A DNA stretch of 64,000 nucleotides from Lumbricus terrestris (taxonomy: Eukaryota > Annelida > Clitellata > Crassiclitellata > Lumbricidae): positions 1,648,620 through 1,712,619 of the forward strand of contig OX457036.1 of assembly GCA_949752735.1 (NCBI GenBank). The letters are read 5' to 3'. Positions 47,141 to 59,185 of this stretch are shown here, piece by piece; position 1 is the first letter of the stretch; the number at the start of each line of letters is the position of its first letter. Under the pieces are notes generated by a model, which was given only the letters and a program-made list of their open reading frames with translations, did not search any database and was not told the origin of the DNA. The position numbers and the translations under genes were made by a program.

Positions 47141-47314
47141 CAAAAATGAACAAGTCAATGAATTATCCAGCGATTCAATCAGACAAATACACAAACAAAA
47201 TAATCAATCCATCAAAGATTCGAAGATTCGAAATCGATAAGCAAATACCATTTTTTTTCTTATTAAGCAATTGCACGAAAATCATTGAAACAGCAGGCAC
47301 TTATTATTACATAA

Positions 47315-47545
47315 TGTGGGGCGCGGTGGTGTAGTGGTGGCGTCGCCGCCTTGAAACCGGAAGATTCGAGGTTCGAATCCACCTCACGTCGCCGCGTAGG
47401 GACCTTGGGCAAGTCCTTCACTCGCAATTGCTCAGCGCTTCGGCGTGAAACTCCGATGCAGTGTCCGCTCTGCAGTCGGGAGCGCCTCTGAGTAGAGAGC
47501 TTGAAGGGGCGCTATAACAAATGCACATACAAACAAACAAACATA
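47315..47545 (+). mobile_element. tRNA-derived SINE, copy 4
   Basis: It starts gtggggcgcggtggtgtagt, with B box GGTTCGAATCC. Nearly identical to copy 1 over gctcagcgcttcggcgtgaa and gggagcgcctctgagtagag. The tail is (ACAA)n. Confidence 0.92.
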
Positions 47546-47689
47546 ATCGCAGAAATAATTTCGCATCGCTCTAATATGGCAGAATAATTATTGTACTTGC
47601 AATGATTAGCCATAATGGCTATCGTGATGGCTATCAGTATACTGGCTGTCGAGATATTATACATGACTTTGTGGCTTAGAATATTCAAT

Positions 47690-48240
47690 AGAATAACTAT
47701 TTGTCATTCTAGTTTAGTACCGTTATGTGATTGCTATCATTATCATAGACTGCTACTAGATATCGAGATATAATTTCGAATAATCAGAGGCATATCTATT
47801 TGTCATTCTAGTTCAGTTTGTGATTGCTATCAGTATAGGCTACTTAGATATCGAGATATAATTTCAAATAATCAGAGGCATATCTATTTGTCATTCTAGT
47901 TCAGTTTGTGATTGCTATCAGTATAGGCTACTTAGATATCGAGATATAATTTCAAATAATCAGAGGCATATCTATTTGTCATTCTAGTTCAGTTTGTGAT
48001 TGCTATCAGTATAGGCTACTTAGATATCGAGATATAATTTCGAATAATCAGAGGCATATCTATTTGTCATTCTAGTTCAGTTTGTGATTGCTATCAGTAT
48101 AGGCTACTTAGATATCGAGATATAATTTCAAATAATCAGAGGCATATCTATTTGTCATTCTAGTTCAGTTTGTGATTGCTATCAGTATAGGCTACTTAGA
48201 TATCGAGATATAATTTCAAATAATCAAGAGGCATACTAAT
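47690..48240. repeat. 88-bp minisatellite, about 6 units
   Basis: Units start tatctatttgtcattctagt at 47793, 47881, 47969, 48057 and 48145, with a diverged unit before. Adjacent units differ by one or two bases. A/T-rich and non-coding. Confidence 0.95.
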
Positions 48241-48479
48241 AATTATTGTCATTTTAGTTAAGCTCGTGACTTGTGACCAATGTCCGATTGTCAATAATAA
48301 TAATTATTGTAATGGAGAGATAAAGTTAAATATCCTGCAGATATACAGAGGCAGACACAAGGACGCAGAGTGAGAGAGAAGCAGACAAAGAGAGACAGAC
48401 AGAATAATTCTCTTAACGAGTAGCAATAATTACCATTCACTCCATATTGACTACAATGGATTGAGAAATTATTTTTTCT

Positions 48480-48920
48480 TAGGACAGAAAGAAAGAATGA
48501 ATGATTGATTGAATGAATATGAACGACTGAATGAACGAACGAACAAATGAACGATTGACTCGCTGACTAACGTACTTAATAATAAATGAGCTGATATTTG
48601 AGTGACTGAATCAGAAATTGAGTGAGTGATTGAGTAAGAAATAATTGAAAAAGCGATTGATTGATTGAATGAGTGATTGAATGAGTCATTGAAACAGTGA
48701 ATGATTAAATGATCGATTGAATAAACAGCGTAATGAGCGACTGATTGCGTGAATGACGATCTGATTAATTGATTGATCAATTGAATGAGTGAGTGATTGA
48801 GTGAGTGATTGAATGAATGATTGAATGAGACAACAAACGAACGAATGAATGAACGAATGAATGAATGATTGAATGACCGATCGGACGAACGAATGAATGA
48901 ATGAATGATTGTTTAGTGAA
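48480..48920. repeat. (GAAT)/(GATT) degenerate array
   Basis: Tetranucleotide words with frequent variants over 440 bp. Confidence 0.85.
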
Positions 48921-49079
48921 CTCCATTGTGTCCCTATAAAGTTCGTGGCTGCCATAAATCGATGCTGCACCTGTTAACTGTGTTATAGACCATTTCAACG
49001 GCGATGCCATTGCCTGTCTGAGATATTAATAAGAATTATAGGCTAACAATTATTATGGAATGGCCTATTGTGAATTCTC

Positions 49080-49400
49080 ACAGCAGTTCATTCATCCATT
49101 CACCTGCTTATCAATTCATACATCGGTCTGCTCATCCATCCATTGACTCATTCGCTCATTCATTCATTAATTCATTTATTCATTCATTCATTCATTAATC
49201 CATTCATTCATCCATTCATTCATTCATTCATTCATCAATCCATCCATTCATTCATCCATTCATCCGTTCATCCGTTCATGCACTCAGTTACCCACTCATT
49301 CACTCATTCATTCAATCATTCATTCCGTGCATTCGTTCACTCGTTCATTCATTCATTCATTCATTCATTCATTCATTCACTCGTTCATTCATTCAAGAAC
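49080..49400. repeat. (CATT)n array
   Basis: CATT/CATC units over 320 bp, complementary in sense to the array at 48480-48920, so the two could fold together. Confidence 0.9.
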
Positions 49401-50214
49401 GCAACTGAGTTGTAACTAAAGCGAAAGGTTTTCTAGTGGAAAGATTGAGTTCAGATGGGGGCTATTATTGTGGGTGAAATTGCAGATTTTCTGCCGAATG
49501 TGGAAGAGAATGTTTAGTTGGATAAGAATTGGGATTGGAATTAGGTAGAAATGGGAATTGAGAAGAGGAGATGGCGTGTGAGAGATTGGATGGATGGTGG
49601 GTAGATACAGAAGATGGGGAATGACATGGAATCGTTAATGTGGGTGTGGAGAAGAGAATGGGCAACACAAGGATAAATGTGGAATTAATAGAGGATAAAG
49701 TGTGGACGATGCAGATAAAAGTGGTATCATGGATGGATTGGACTTGGTGAAACGAGGTAAATGTGTAATTGGAAGAGGAGACGAATGGTGGAAAAGAGGA
49801 GATGAATGCGGGCTGGAAAGAGAAGATTAGGTAAAACAGGGACAAATGTGGAATTGGAAGAGGAAAATGTGAGGAAAATGAGAGACAAATGTTGGATGGG
49901 CAGAGGACGGAGGATCGTAGGGGTGACAGAGTGTATTGGGTGGAGTGAGAGGACGATACAGAATAAGAGGGAGATGGGAATATGAGGACGTGAGGTGGAG
50001 TTGAAAGAGGAGATGCGGTTGGAAGAGTGGGCGTGGAGTGTTGTGATTGCGGGAGTGGGGTGGGGTGGGTGGGGGGTGAGTGGGGCACGGGTGTTCGATC
50101 AATTCTCTGGCCTTCGACGGTTTTTACGTCGCAACAATTGTGAGCACAAGTGGAAAAATGGCGTCGACAAAGAAATCCCGTTGACGATAAATCAATGGCA
50201 GACAAACCGCCGTC
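49401..50214. other. Intronic or upstream stretch, no supported gene
   Basis: G-rich on the plus strand, with recurring tggaattggaagagga-like words at 49750-49880. Frames on both strands are low-complexity (Ser/Pro-rich) and unconvincing. Confidence 0.45.
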
Positions 50215-50766
50215 GCTATGTCTATCGCAGTCTCTCTTTCTGTCTCTACATGTCTCTGTCTGTCTCTGCATGTCTCTGTCTGTCTCTGCATGTCTCTGCA
50301 TGTCTCTGCATGTCTCTGTATGTATCTGCATGTCTCTGCATGACTCTGCATGTCTCTGCATGTCTCTGTCTGTATCTGCATGTCTCTGCATGTCTCTGTC
50401 TGCATCTGCATGTCTCTGTCTGTCTCTGCATGCCTGTGTCCGTTTCTGCGTGTCTCTGTCTATCTCTGCATTTCTCTGTCTGTCTCTTTCTGTGTGTGTG
50501 TGTGTGGGTTTGTTTCTTAATCTCTCTGTCCATGTCTGTCTCTATCTGTCTCTGCCTGTCTCTGCCTGTCTCTCTATTTTTGTCTTTTGAACTGTACGTG
50601 TGTCTATGCTTGAGTCCATCTGCCTCTGTCTCTCTGCATGTTTGTCTTTTAATTTGGCCGTCTGTGTCTATCCGACCTGTCGCTCTCAGCCTGTCTATGT
50701 ATCCTCTCTGTCTGTCTATGATCGCGTCTGTGCCTCTCTCTGTCTCTGTCTTTCTGTGTCTGTCTG

Positions 50767-50804
<38 letters not shown>

Positions 50805-51105
50805 ATTGTCTCTATTTTTCTAGTGTCCCTTCTGACTCTGTCTCCATTTCTATCTTTCTTTCTTTTTCACATTCTGTATTTCTTTCCTCTCCTCTGTCTC
50901 TCTGTTTCTGTCTCTCTATCTCTGTCTGTCTAACTTCATCTACCTTTCTTTCTTCTGTCTTTCTCTCGATCCCCTCTACATGTGTGTGTGTGTGTTTCCC
51001 TGTCTCTGTCTCTATATATGTGTCTATCTCATTGCCGTTCTGTCTCTCTATGTCTCTCTCGTTCAGTCTATGTCTATCGGTCTCTCTCTCTGTCACTTGC
51101 CGCTT
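50215..51105. repeat. (TGTCTCTGCA)n and related TCTG array
   Basis: The 10-bp word tgtctctgca is regular at 50245-50440 and decays into CTGTCT words to about 51100. Confidence 0.93.
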
Positions 51106-51204
51106 ACTCGTGGGCCAGTCGCACTGACCAGATAACCGTGGTCACTCGTCTGGTCGTTTTCGCGGACATTTGCACAGCTGCATTGCAGGCACGCCTCAAG
51201 GAAA

Positions 51205-51290
51205 GACGGACGGACGGACGGATGGATGGATAGATGATGGATGGATGGATGGATGGATGGATGGATGGATGGGTGGATGGATGGATGAGA
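51205..51290. repeat. (GGAT)n array
   Basis: About 20 GGAT/GGAC units. Degenerate CATT words follow at 51500-51660. Confidence 0.93.
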
Positions 51291-51854
51291 CCGATGGGGG
51301 GGGTCGCGTCTCAGCCCTAAAGGAACAGATCGAATTCAGCGATGACAACATCTGACTCATGATCTGAATTAATAAGTAAGCCAGTCAACGTGAATCGCAT
51401 CCGAAACTGACAGTGCGCTATATAAACAGCAAAGACGTACGTCATGCATACCAATGTGTTGCCTGAAGGTTCTTCATTCAAGTGTGTATACGTTTTTTCG
51501 ACATTCGTTCATTCATTCCCTCATTCATTCAATCATACATTTGTCCATTAATTCCCTCATTCATTCATTCATTCGCTAATTTATTATTTCGTTCATTCAT
51601 TCATTCATCGCTCGTTCATTCGTTCATTCGTTTGTTCTTTCTTTCATCCATTCATGGCTTTGTAGTTTATTAACCTCATTCACTAATTTCTTCTTTAGGT
51701 GAGTCTTCCATTTAATCAATCATTTATATTTTATCCATGCATCTTGCTCGTTTTATTCTGAAATGTCTTCTTCGGTCGTTCTTTCATTACAGTGTTCAAT
51801 TGTTTCAAGGCTAAGAAAGTCAACCCACGATCCAATCAACATACAGAAAAGCAC

Positions 51855-52135
51855 TCCATTGAGGCAGAGAGAGAAAGAGTGCTATATATATATATATACA
51901 CATATATATACATACAGAGAGAGACAGAGACAGAGCAAGAGACAGAGAGACAGAGACAGAGCCACAGATACAGAACCACAGAGAGAGACAGAGACACAGA
52001 AACAGAGAGAAAGAGATACAGAGACAGAGGTACAGAGACAGAGACAAAGAGACATACAGGTTCAGAGAGAGAGAGAGAGATGGAGAGAGTAATAGAGAGA
52101 GAAAAAGAGTGAAACAGAGACAGAGATAGGCCTAC
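51855..52135. repeat. (TA)n and (GACAGA)n compound array
   Basis: A short TATATA block at 51883-51912, then CAGAGA words to about 52130. Confidence 0.9.
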
Positions 52136-52199
52136 ATACAGAGTCTTTTAGTTGGTAGATCCATCGATAAGAGCTGACTCCGAAACACCTTGCCTGATT

Positions 52200-52450
52200 A
52201 TAGAGCTCAGACTTTTATCCAAAGTTAATTCTCATCTTAAAATATACTGCTTGCGAACAGGAAGCCAATGCAGCAATTCCAGTACAGAGTTTATGCACTG
52301 ATAGGTCGATGGCTTGGCAAGGACTCCAGTCAAAGTGCTCCGAGAATCTCTGGCCTGGCTCACCAATAACTCTCCATCCATCCTCCATGGCTCTCCATGG
52401 TTATCCACTGGAATGACATCCGTCCCATCCATCGAACCATAAACCAAGGC
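52200..52450 (-). mobile_element. L2/CR1-like LINE fragment
   Basis: The minus frame includes NSVLELLHWLPVRKQYILR, the LHWLPV block found after the RT domain of these LINEs. The rest of the frame is unrecognised. Confidence 0.6.
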
Positions 52451-52519
52451 ATTGGCAACACGTGTTCAACAGCTTTATCGATCATGCGCGGCGACAATAA
52501 CGAAAATCATTGGCTGGTG

Positions 52520-52800
52520 TGAGAACTTTAGTCGTCGTCATCAGAGTGGTAGTTGTTGTCATCATGATGTAGTCGTCGCCATCACATTCATCAGAATTGT
52601 AGTCGTTGTTATCATGATGTAGTCGTCGTCATCGCAGTCATCAGAATTGTAGTTGTTGTTATCATGATGTAGTCGTCGTCATCACAGTCATCAGAATTGT
52701 TGTCGTTATCATGATGTAGTCGTCGTCATCATCACTGTCATCAGAATTGTAGTCGTTTTATCATGCTGTTACGTAGTCGTCGTCATCACAGTGACTATCA
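52520..52800. repeat. ~50-bp GTAGTCGTCGTCATCA-type minisatellite
   Basis: Units contain tatcatgatgtagtcgtcgt and cagtcatcagaattgtagtc; about five copies. Confidence 0.88.
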
Positions 52801-53302
52801 TCCAAACAATCATCGTCAATGTCGTTGTCATTTAATCATAGCCGTCGTCGTCATAATCGTGATCATGGTCTTCAAAGCACTGGATGTAGTCGCCATTGAC
52901 ATACATGTAGTAGTAGTAGTCCTAGTCGTCTTCATCGCACATGAGGTCGTCATAATCATCCAAAATTCGTCGTTATCATTCATGCCTTTCCAGCTATTCC
53001 TGCTTGAGTTTGTTTATACGGAGGGTTAGTGAGGGTAAAAGGCCATGATTGGGGTCATGTGTCATGGACAATCACGCCATCTGTTGGTTTCTCATTGACT
53101 GAAGAAAATCGGTGAATGCGATCTGTCTTTTTTCCCGCTGGGGGTCATGGTAAAAATCCCGACGAAGTGATAACGGTTACCATAGGAACAAACGGATGAA
53201 TGGCTCGAGGATCCTATGCGAATGAAGGAATGAGCGAAACCATGAATAAAAGTTTGCAACTTTGTTAATCCGTTGGTAGGTAGGTGGGTAGGCAAGGGTA
53301 AG
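52801..53302. other. Stretch with GTC/GTA words and GGTA repeats
   Basis: Trinucleotide remnants to about 52990. A ggtaggtaggtgggtaggc block lies at 53270-53310, next to the transposon insertion site. Confidence 0.5.
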
Positions 53303-54009
53303 GTAGGTATTAGGGCGCCCGTTAAACCAGTGAAAAAATTTGAAGTTCATAATTTTCAATGCGCTACCCTCTGAAGTTGTTACCCCTGTTGAGTTAACAA
53401 ACAGTGTAAAATTTCAGAATTCTATGTTAATATTTACTGGTAGCTCAACGTATCCAAAGTTTTTTTGATTTTGCAATTCTTGCGCCTGCTTCAGTTTTAT
53501 TCTGTACTGCAGTTTGCTTCACCTGTATACTTGCCATTTACTGATTTAGTTATTTATTTGGTCTGATTGATCTGATTACTATCTAACTGCAATAAAAAAG
53601 CCCTGTAGACGACATTTATAGATTCCCTTTAAATCCTGAATCAAGCAGAAAAGCTAGACTACTGTTTGACGAACATTCGGCCCAAACAGCAAAAGTCACT
53701 TTTAAAACATCCGTACCTTGAGTACACTGAAAGGCACTGGGACGGCAGGATGTTGCTGGATATAGGCTAATAGGGAGTGAGTGGGTTGACCCGTACCAGA
53801 CATAGATCAGGTTTGCTGCTTGTCATTGTGCCAAAACTTCCATATCCATGGTATGGGCTCAAACAAACTAGTGATGATGAACACTAATATAATGAAGCAA
53901 GTGTTGGAGATAGAAAGTCAGGTAAGGGCTATGTGATTCGACCCCACAGCTTCTAATGCATCAATACTAATATTTACTAATACTAATACTGGCAGACGAA
54001 GTTTGGCTT

Positions 54010-54690
54010 GTGGTGATAGAGATCACCTTTGGCAAGAATCTATTGTGCCGGGAAAGTCAAGACCATGCGCACCAAATTGTGATCAGAGATGCGTCCAAAC
54101 ACTTCTTTGGTTCATCATCTGGTTTCCGACTCTATAGTTTTTTCAAGACTTTTCATGACTACTATGTCAATGAACTGATAGAACCCAGTATCAGATTGTA
54201 AATGATGACCCGCAGTCAAGAATTGATAGAAAAGTCCTTATGAAATTTGTCGACTTGACGGACAATGCTGTTTTCACAAAGCAAGTTTCTTATGTTCAGT
54301 TAACAGACGAGTGATGAGTACCGTGTACTGCTAGAATTGACAATACTACTTTTGGGGTTGATGTGCTACCAAGACGTGGGTGTGCCATTTATGGCCCCCA
54401 AAGTGATGCACAGATCCCGGTGGATGGTCATTGGTCATGTTGCAGTGTCTTAACATCTGGATCAAACTGGATGTTCAAACTAACCACTTTAATAGAAACA
54501 ACGTTGATAGAGGGATGAGCCTTTCTTCTGCCTGTTGTACACAAAGCTTGGGCATAATCCTCAAGTCCAGCAACTGCACCAGTGGGAGACTATAAAGAAA
54601 GGACTTTTGGATGCAATAGTTCAACCACTCGTCAGATATTTTCGGCATCTTAGTGAGGAGCCAATGGCCCTTGAGTTTTTGTTGATGCTG
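54010..54690 (+). pseudogene. Decayed, unrecognised coding region of the TIR transposon
   Basis: Open pieces in at least two frames. The first piece has EITFGKNLLCRESQDHAHQI, VIRDASKHFFGSSSGFRL and SFFKTFHDYYVNELIEPS; the second has LHQWETIKKGLLDAIVQPLV and RYFRHLSEEPMALEFLLML. Composition looks like real protein (aromatic and charged residues well spread) and not low complexity. Stops and shifts separate the pieces. It lies centrally in the transposon, where a transposase or a passenger gene would be. No motif I can name is visible. Confidence 0.45.
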
Positions 54691-54707
54691 TAAGCAGTGA
54701 CACTAAC

Positions 54708-55322
54708 GGTTCTAGGACGATTGATCACCGGACGGTTGATCACCGGACGGTTGATCACCGGCCGATTGATCACTGCGGACGTTTGATCATCGACCGATTG
54801 ATCACCGGACGATTGATCACCGGACGATTGATCACCGGTCTAGTGGTCACCACAATTTATTAACTGAGAATGAAAGAAAAATGTCGTAATTACCGCTAGT
54901 AAAGATAAACATCGTCGGCTTCTGTTAATTCCTAAATATATACACACAGCAAATAGCACATCAGAATAAGCACGCATCTGTTTATCTGATTAGTTATCAG
55001 TTTAATAACGCTTGCCGTTTCAGTAGCCTATATTTTCACATTTCACTTCTTTTAATTTCATTACAAATTAAATCATTATGTGGTAGATTGAGTCTGTCAT
55101 ATCGTTTCATACAAATGTTTATCTTTACTAGCGGTAATAATTACGACATATATATTTCGTTCTCAGTTAATATATTCCAATGACCACTAGACCGGTGATC
55201 AATCGTCCGGTGATCAATCGTCCGGTGATCAATCGGTCGATGATCAAACATCCGCAGTGATCAATCGTCCGGTGATCAACCGTCCGGTGATCAACCGTCC
55301 GGTGATCAATCGTCCGCGCACC
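54708..55322. mobile_element. Fold-back element, 615 bp, long TIRs of 15-bp units, 8-bp TSD
   Basis: The two arms (about 54708-54910 and 55120-55322) are inverted copies. Each arm carries about nine 15-bp units (ggacgattgatcacc and variants such as ggacgtttgatcatc), then a shared inner part (tctagtggtca, gtaattaccgctagtaaaga). The 8-mer ACACTAAC flanks it exactly (54700-54707, 55323-55330). Ends start GGT. The central 200 bp is A/T-rich and non-coding. Superfamily is uncertain: 8-bp TSD with GG ends could be Merlin-like or hAT-derived. Confidence 0.9.
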
Positions 55323-56409
55323 ACACTAACAGATATTATGTGATCAGCACTTTGAGGACACAGGGTTCTGACGAGCTACTCAGATGAATCCATATGGAAC
55401 CAAGTTGTTGGAAAGGAGCTTGACAACCTGGAAGTATCTTGTCATTCTTTCACACCCGTAGGTTGATGCTGACATTCTTGGATAAGATTATCCAGACTAG
55501 CAACATACCCGGGAAGATTTCCAGTTAAACAAGAAATAGGCCTATTTCAACAGTCAGGAAGTGGTAAACAACCGAGTAGAGCCAGCTGCGGAATTGACCT
55601 AGGACCTCAACAACTCCACTACACCAAGAGAAGAGCAGAAAGAGTGTCTGCTGCTGATTCTGCAAGCCAGAAAGTGAAGCACCCAGAAGCGAGAAAGACG
55701 CTGTTTGTCAGTGATGATCAAATCAAATTAAATCGTTTATTTGGCAACCAAGAAACAAGGAACAAGAACAAATCAAATCAAGCATCAAAGAAAACAAAGT
55801 TGATATTCTGCGGTATCAGAGTCGGACAACTAAGAATAATTATTGATTGATTATTTTAAATGTCTGTCAGAACTATGCTTTTATCAAAATTGATAAAGAA
55901 ATTGCCTTAACAGAGTTAATCAGCAGACATTTTATAGTGCTGTTTTAATAGAATATCATAAATATTTGGTGATCAAATAAGTAAGACATAAGCACGAATA
56001 ACATACAGTTGGACCAAAAGTTTGCAAATTTCTCAGGTGTTGAGCTACCTTCAAACATGCATCCAAAATTCACAAAAAATTACCACGAGCTGCTCTCATG
56101 ACAGATAACAAAATGGGAGGGTACCACGAAAGAAATTCAGAAATTTATTTTTAACGGGCACCCTAGTAGGTATATCATATGCAGGTACTTGCGAGTAGGT
56201 GTGCAATTGGGTAGGTTGGTAGGTATGTAGGAAGATTGGTAAGCAGTTTCACGCATGAGAATAAATGGTTAGGTGAAAGACTAATAGGCATAGGTCTAAC
56301 TACAACGTTGGGTAGGAAGGTAGGCAAGTGGTTAGGTATGTAATCGGCTATTTACATGTAGGTCGGTGGGTGGTCAAATAGAATATGCTATAAAGGCAAT
56401 TCTTTTCTC

Positions 56410-56480
56410 TTGGAGTGCGCGCGCTGAGAGTGCCTCTGAATATTCATTCTTGAGAGGCGCTATATAAATATATAGCCAAC
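56410..56480 (+). repeat. Retroposon 3' end remnant
   Basis: gctgagagtgcctctgaata is followed by ttcttgagaggcgctatata. Confidence 0.6.
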
Positions 56481-56670
56481 GATTGTTGCTCAGTGAGAAG
56501 CACTGAGAATGAGGTTCTGATATTCATGCCCAGTTCATGAGAATCTTTCCAGTAGTGCTTGCGGAGGGAGGGATAGATGGAACATGGAAGGGGAGTGTGG
56601 TGGAATTAGGAATGCATATGGACGAGATAATGTGCTTGCCGCTGAGCGAGAAGTAATAACGCATGCAAGT

Positions 56671-56671
<1 letters not shown>

Positions 56672-56716
<45 letters not shown>
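56672..56716. repeat. (CAG)15 trinucleotide
   Basis: About 15 GCA units inside frames open on both strands (poly-Ala). The host frames have no other recognisable content. Confidence 0.95.
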
Positions 56717-56717
<1 letters not shown>

Positions 56718-57039
56718 CGTTGCCAGACTTAACGAGCTGTTGTTGGTCGATGATAGGCGAGGATTATTCAGGAGTCGAGTGACGGAAGCTAGAGTCACGA
56801 GCGGAGACTACTGTGTGGGAAAGAATCAATGGAATTCACACGATATGACCCTGCACTGAATATTGGACCACATTATCATCTATCTAGTCAACATACCTAC
56901 TTACCTAACTATTATATACCAGTCTACATACACACCTGCATGACTAACTATCTGACTAAAGACCTAAATAAGAAATCGTCAGGTTATTTACATGTACCTA
57001 CTAACTACGTACAGAGCTACTTAACTGCCAATCTGCATA

Positions 57040-57490
57040 CATGTACCTATCTACCTAGCTCCCATGTATCTGTGCGATCAGATACTTCGCCCCCTTTCTG
57101 CCACTTCGCTGGGTCCTCTTAGGTCCTCTGATCGGTTTCACCTCTTTGTCCCCCGAGTCAGGACTGCCATGGCTCAATCTAGATCATTTGCCTGCATTGG
57201 TCCCTCCCCATGGAATGGGCTTCCCCCATCAGTTCGCTCTGCCATCCTCTCTGGTAGTGTATCCTCGTCTTTCTCTAGTCTAAAAACTTGTCTTTTTCTC
57301 GGAGTTAAACGCACTGGGAGCGCTTCTGAAAGGCTCTTGCTGCAAGAAGCGCTTTATAAATGGTCAGATAAGATAAGATAAGACAAGATAAGATAAGATA
57401 AGATAAGATAAGATAAGATAAGATAAGATAAGATAAGATAAGATAAGATAAGATAAGATAAGATAAGATAAGATAAGATAAGATAAGAAC
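57040..57490 (+). mobile_element. LINE A-type 3' end with (GATAA)n tail
   Basis: The plus frame encodes YLCDQILRPLSATSLGPLRS, DRFHLFVPRVRTAMAQSRSF, ACIGPSPWNGLPPSVRS and SSFSSLKTCLFLGVKRTG. It is the same family as LINE A at 3835-5465, here uninterrupted between VRTA and QSRSF. The 3' end is gggagcgcttctgaaaggct and gcaagaagcgctttataaat, then about 20 units of (GATAA)n. Confidence 0.9.
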
Positions 57491-58860
57491 CCAGGCACAA
57501 TAATTCCTATTTCGATGCCTTACATATCTTCATGGACGAATCTTCAATAATAATTATTATTCAAGTTCATCTCATCATAAAATGCCGAGGTTAATCGCAG
57601 GAGTTGAAAAAGTGTTGCATGGTATTGAAGTCTATTTGCTGGTTTCGAGGTAGTGAAAATGACTGAGAAAGGTGTTCGAAACATTCTATGATCATTTGAT
57701 GACCTTGTAGCCCAAGGTCACTTGACTTGCTATAGTCTAAGGTTGGCTTTTAAGAAAAAACAAGCGACAGAGTTTTTAGTGGGATTTTGTTTTTGTGGAC
57801 GAATTTCAGGACTTTCTTATGTTATTAGCTAAATTAAACGTTGCGATTCACTGAAAGTTGGATATACAGAACTGAAGACTTCCCATGATAATAATGATTA
57901 TAATCGACTTATCTTGAATGTCAAGTTCGTTTGATCAGCTACAGAGTCCTGAGGACATGTTACTTGATATCAAACATCATTGAATGCAATTACGTCACCA
58001 TGTTTACTTTGAATTCTCCTTGTAACAGAAAACCATAATTATACTCTATTTCCTATTCAGTCTTCTTCCTCCTCCTTTTCTCCTCTGTCTCGTCCCGATC
58101 TTCTCATCCATCGCCCTTCTCTCATCTTCCTCGTCTCTTCCCATCCTCCGTTTCGACCGTGTCACTTCCTCTTCGTCTATCCTCTCACCCTCTCTTTCTT
58201 TCTAATTCTCTTCCTCCTCCTAATCCTCATTCTCCTCCTCACCTGCTTCGTTCCCTCTCATATCTCCTCATCCTCTCTTTCCAGTCTCCTCATCGTCATC
58301 CTCAATCTCTTCCTCCTCCTCCTCTACTCTTCTCTCATCCTTCTCATGTCCTTCCCTCTCCGTTACTCTCCTGCCTCAACATCTTACCATCGGATGTCAG
58401 AGCCCAGCAGAGGAGAAAAAGGCGACAGACAGAGACAGAGACAGACACAGCGACAGCGACAGAGACAAAGAAAGAGACAGAGAAAGAGGCAGAGACATAG
58501 AGGGACCCGGGGGATAATTGGCACCGGAGGCCAGAGCGCATGACACGTCGACGAACATCTTCAAAGAGGCTGAATTGGCGCACTCTGCATCACTGAAGTG
58601 CTATCCACTGGTATTAGCCGACGACCATTGCAGATGCCTTCTGCCGTGACCGCCTCTCTGTCGTCTTTACATCTGCCCTGCGTCTCACCGCATCTTTCTC
58701 CTCTTTCATACATGTACAAGTATGCCCCAATTCACAGACACACACAGAAAAATACACACACAGACACATAGAAAAATACACTAGCGCGAGAAGGACGAGG
58801 CACACATAACATGCTCTCTTTCGATGAACCTCTAGATATCTGTCCTTGTGTTTTAATGTA
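57491..58860. other. Stretch with CTCCT-rich and GACA words, no supported gene
   Basis: 57500-58040 shows nothing assignable. 58050-58390 is C/T-rich (cctcctcctc words), and 58420-58500 has CAGAGACA repeats. Confidence 0.5.

Positions 58861-59185
<325 letters not shown>

Larger units (their letters stand above)
53311..56165 (+). mobile_element. 2.9-kb TIR transposon with 8-bp TSD and decayed coding region
   Basis: The left end is TAGGGCGCCCGTTAAA and the right end reversed is TAGGGTGCCCGTTAAA. The 8-mer GTAGGTAT flanks both ends (53303-53310, 56166-56173), although the site lies in GTAG-rich sequence. TAGGG plus an 8-bp TSD suggests hAT; P or Merlin cannot be excluded. Plus-strand coding remains: 54010-54201 (DASKHFFGSSSGFRLYSFF, HDYYVNELIEPS), and about 54545-54690 (VQQLHQWETIKKGLLDAIVQ, SEEPMALEFLLML). 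I do not recognise the protein. The nested fold-back element at 54708-55322 interrupts it. A lysine-rich frame at 55644-55850 is doubtful. Confidence 0.8.

Noticed and set aside
48960..49018. Possible small minus-strand exon encoding NGIAVEMVYNTVN as domain I S1 end
   Set aside because: It has an AG and a GT around it, but it would end with two extra bases while the next exon starts in phase 0, and similarity to NCIALAVYTPYPN is weak.
56535..56859. Poly-Ala frames on both strands
   Set aside because: Created by a (CAG)n run; flanking residues show no domain.
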